From AP-15 sp963789025 (GTDB lineage Bacteria > Pseudomonadota > Alphaproteobacteria > ATCC43930 > CGMCC-115725): a stretch of 64,000 nt of DNA. Position 1 is the stretch's first letter. Each line of letters opens with the position of its first letter. A program made the position numbers and the translations under genes. The notes under the pieces were generated by a model. That model had not been told where the DNA came from, made no database searches, and was given only the letters and a program-made list of their open reading frames with translations. This document shows positions 62,493 through 64,000 of this stretch, piece by piece. The stretch is taken from assembly GCA_963789025.1 (NCBI GenBank), contig CAWBIT010000007.1, positions 1 to 64,000 of the forward strand. The letters run 5' to 3'.

Positions 62493-63842
62493 CTAGCGCG
62501 TGGCTGCGGCGATTGCCTCGCGCAGGATCTGTGGGATGCGGTCGAGCACCTCGGGCGGCGTCATCAGCGGCGGGGCGAGGCAAATCGTGTCGCCGATTGG
62601 CGGGTCGGCACTGCCTGCGCGAATGCGTGGGAGGAGGCCACGACCCAGCGCCTCGCGCGTGAAGCGGGCCCCGATACCGATTGCCGGGGCCTTGGTGCTG
62701 CGGTCGGTCACCAACTCGACGCCGCACATCATGCCGAGCCCGCGCACATCGCCGACCACCGGCAGGTCGCGTAACCCCTCGAGCCCGGCCAGCAAACGCC
62801 GCCCCATGACCGCGGCGCGCTCGACGAGCCCCTCGGTCTCGATGATCTCGACATTGCGCAGGCCCACCGCGCAACAGACCGGGTGGCCGGAATAGGTCGC
62901 GGCATGCATGAATTTGCGGTCGGCGGGCGCGCTCTCGATCGCCTCGTGCACGTGCTTCGACGCGATCACGCCACCTAACGGCAGATAGCCGCTGGTCACT
63001 CCCTTGGCGAAGGAGACGAGGTCCGGCTCGACCCCCCAATGGCCCAGCGCGAACCATTTGCCGGTTCGGCCAAACCCAGTGATCACCTCGTCGGCGATCA
63101 ACAGCACATCGTGGCGGTCGCAGATTTCGCGCAGCCGCGGGAAATAGCTGGGGGGCGGCACAATAACCCCGCCCGCCCCCATTACCGGCTCGGCAATGAC
63201 CGCGGCCACAGTATCGGGCCCCTCCGCGAGGATCGCCTTCTCGACCGCATCGGCAGCGGCGACCCCCGGCTCCTCGTTACCGGTCCAGCGATACGCATAA
63301 GGCGGCGCGACCTGGATGAAACCGGGGACGAGTGGCCCGAACATCTTGTGATAGGCCGCCATGCCGGTGGCGCTCATCGCCGCCATCGTCACGCCGTGAT
63401 AGGCGTGGAGGCGCGAGATGATCTTGGTCTTCTGCGGCTGGTCTTTGACCTTCCAGTAATACCGCGCGAATTTGAAAGAAGACTCGTTCAATTCGGCGCC
63501 CGCGGTCGTGAAATAGACGGCGGCGGAACTCGGATAGGCGTGGCGGACGATCTTCTCCGCCAAGCGCACCGCCGGCTCATTAGTGGCGCCGATATAGGCC
63601 GAGGCAAAGGCGATCCGGCGCATCTGCGCGCTCGCCGCATCCGCCAGCTCGCCCCGGCCGTGGCCGACATTGACGTTCCACAGGCCGGAAAGACCGTCGA
63701 TATATTCGCGGCCCTCGGCGTCGCGCAATATCGCGCCCTTCCCCTCGACAACGACCAGCGGCTGCCGGTGGTCATCGGGATGGTGCAGCGGATGAACCAG
63801 ATAACGCCGGTCGCTTTCGAGCAGCTGCGTGGTGCCTTCCAT
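62493..63842 (-). CDS. class III PLP-dependent aminotransferase
   Basis: 449 residues. The omega-transaminase layout is complete: GLSGLWNVNVGHGR, FTTAGAELNESSFKFARYYW, SRLHAYHGVTMAAMSATG, the Asp in LLIADEVITGFGRTGKWFAL and the PLP Lys in LVSFAKGVTSGYLPLGG. The usual NSGSEA is TTAGAE here. Likely a beta-alanine/pyruvate or putrescine-type enzyme; substrate not determined. ATG 63842 has GGAGGGA directly upstream. The last 150 bases of the window hold no recognised gene. Confidence 0.92.
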   Translation of the reverse strand: MEGTTQLLESDRRYLVHPLHHPDDHRQPLVVVEGKGAILRDAEGREYIDGLSGLWNVNVGHGRGELADAASAQMRRIAFASAYIGATNEPAVRLAEKIVRHAYPSSAAVYFTTAGAELNESSFKFARYYWKVKDQPQKTKIISRLHAYHGVTMAAMSATGMAAYHKMFGPLVPGFIQVAPPYAYRWTGNEEPGVAAADAVEKAILAEGPDTVAAVIAEPVMGAGGVIVPPPSYFPRLREICDRHDVLLIADEVITGFGRTGKWFALGHWGVEPDLVSFAKGVTSGYLPLGGVIASKHVHEAIESAPADRKFMHAATYSGHPVCCAVGLRNVEIIETEGLVERAAVMGRRLLAGLEGLRDLPVVGDVRGLGMMCGVELVTDRSTKAPAIGIGARFTREALGRGLLPRIRAGSADPPIGDTICLAPPLMTPPEVLDRIPQILREAIAAATR

Positions 63843-64000
63843 ATTCCCTCCTGTTCCGCCAAGCGCCTGACCGATACCCTTACCGCGGTCCAGGCGGCAT
63901 GCGCTACGCTTTAGATCGCCCCTCTCACCGGGGGCGCGCGGAACCGGTCAGCCGCCCTGGCCTGGGCCTTTGACGCCTCGACTTCGCGATCGCGGGGCGG

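Noticed and set aside
1..64000. CRISPR array
   Set aside because: No regularly spaced repeats with unique spacers were found; the repeats present are isolated palindromes or pairs.

Overview
The window looks like a GC-rich alphaproteobacterial chromosome of the Rhodospirillales/Hyphomicrobiales type. The evidence is gene content and order: a MucR/Ros regulator, and the leftward run nfuA-tsaB-rimI-mucR-fur-olsB-olsA-miaB-phoH-ybeY-corC-lnt-xre-metK-trmB, an arrangement familiar from that class. A palindromic GTCATTGCGAG-type repeat of a kind common in that class is also present. The species cannot be named from the sequence alone.

Layout. (1) 1-2045: leftward MFS transporter followed by a propeller protein cut by the window edge; upstream of both is only the last ~30 codons of another gene, severed at about 2045. 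(2) 2045-10,710: a decayed, AT-richer genomic island. It holds a toxin-antitoxin-DUF3467 unit with a palindromic operator, a tRNA-like 3' end, an IS1-like transposase, two unknown co-oriented genes, a frameshifted cupin and an SDR scrap. It also holds the 3' end of hsdR, an intact MNT/HEPN pair, a broken IS1634-type transposase and a frameshifted, truncated hsdM. (3) 10,724-28,501: conserved housekeeping genes, almost all leftward, many joined by 1-4 base stop/start overlaps: tRNA modification and ribosome maturation (trmB, miaB, tsaB, rimI, ybeY), SAM synthesis, lipoprotein acylation, ornithine-lipid synthesis, Fur and MucR regulators, Fe-S assembly, then TauE/TIGR02186, trpS and murJ. (4) 28,533-30,234: cobalt-type nitrile hydratase alpha, beta and activator operon; the activator tail is made of an interspersed repeat. 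(5) 30,329-33,175: dapB, DUF2244, nth, mgtC. (6) 33,176-37,850: a defence-like insertion with a 970-residue single-chain restriction-modification enzyme carrying an extra C-terminal module, overlapping a DUF7689 gene. It is flanked by scraps of nth and bactofilin that repeat genes lying intact on the other side, which marks a recombination scar. (7) 37,854-46,506: bactofilin, EI24 protein, glgX, a PfkB kinase, YihY, CreA, a deaminase and a frameshifted methyltransferase. (8) 46,516-58,005: a type II secretion system: prepilin peptidase leftward, then E-F-H-I-J-L-M-C/N-D-K rightward, and G alone, convergent with K. (9) 58,160-64,000: NDH-2-like dehydrogenase, a protein built of two tandem GSHGG domains overlapping a thiamine-diphosphate enzyme, a palindromic repeat, and a class III aminotransferase.

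The most unusual points are: the fusion of a small helical module to a restriction-modification enzyme, followed immediately by DUF7689; the nth/bactofilin scar around that unit; the toxin-antitoxin-DUF3467 operon; the duplicated-domain partner of the ThDP enzyme; and the repeat-derived tail of the nitrile hydratase activator. Several genes are broken by single-base shifts, two of them in homopolymer runs, so assembly error should be excluded before calling those pseudogenes.
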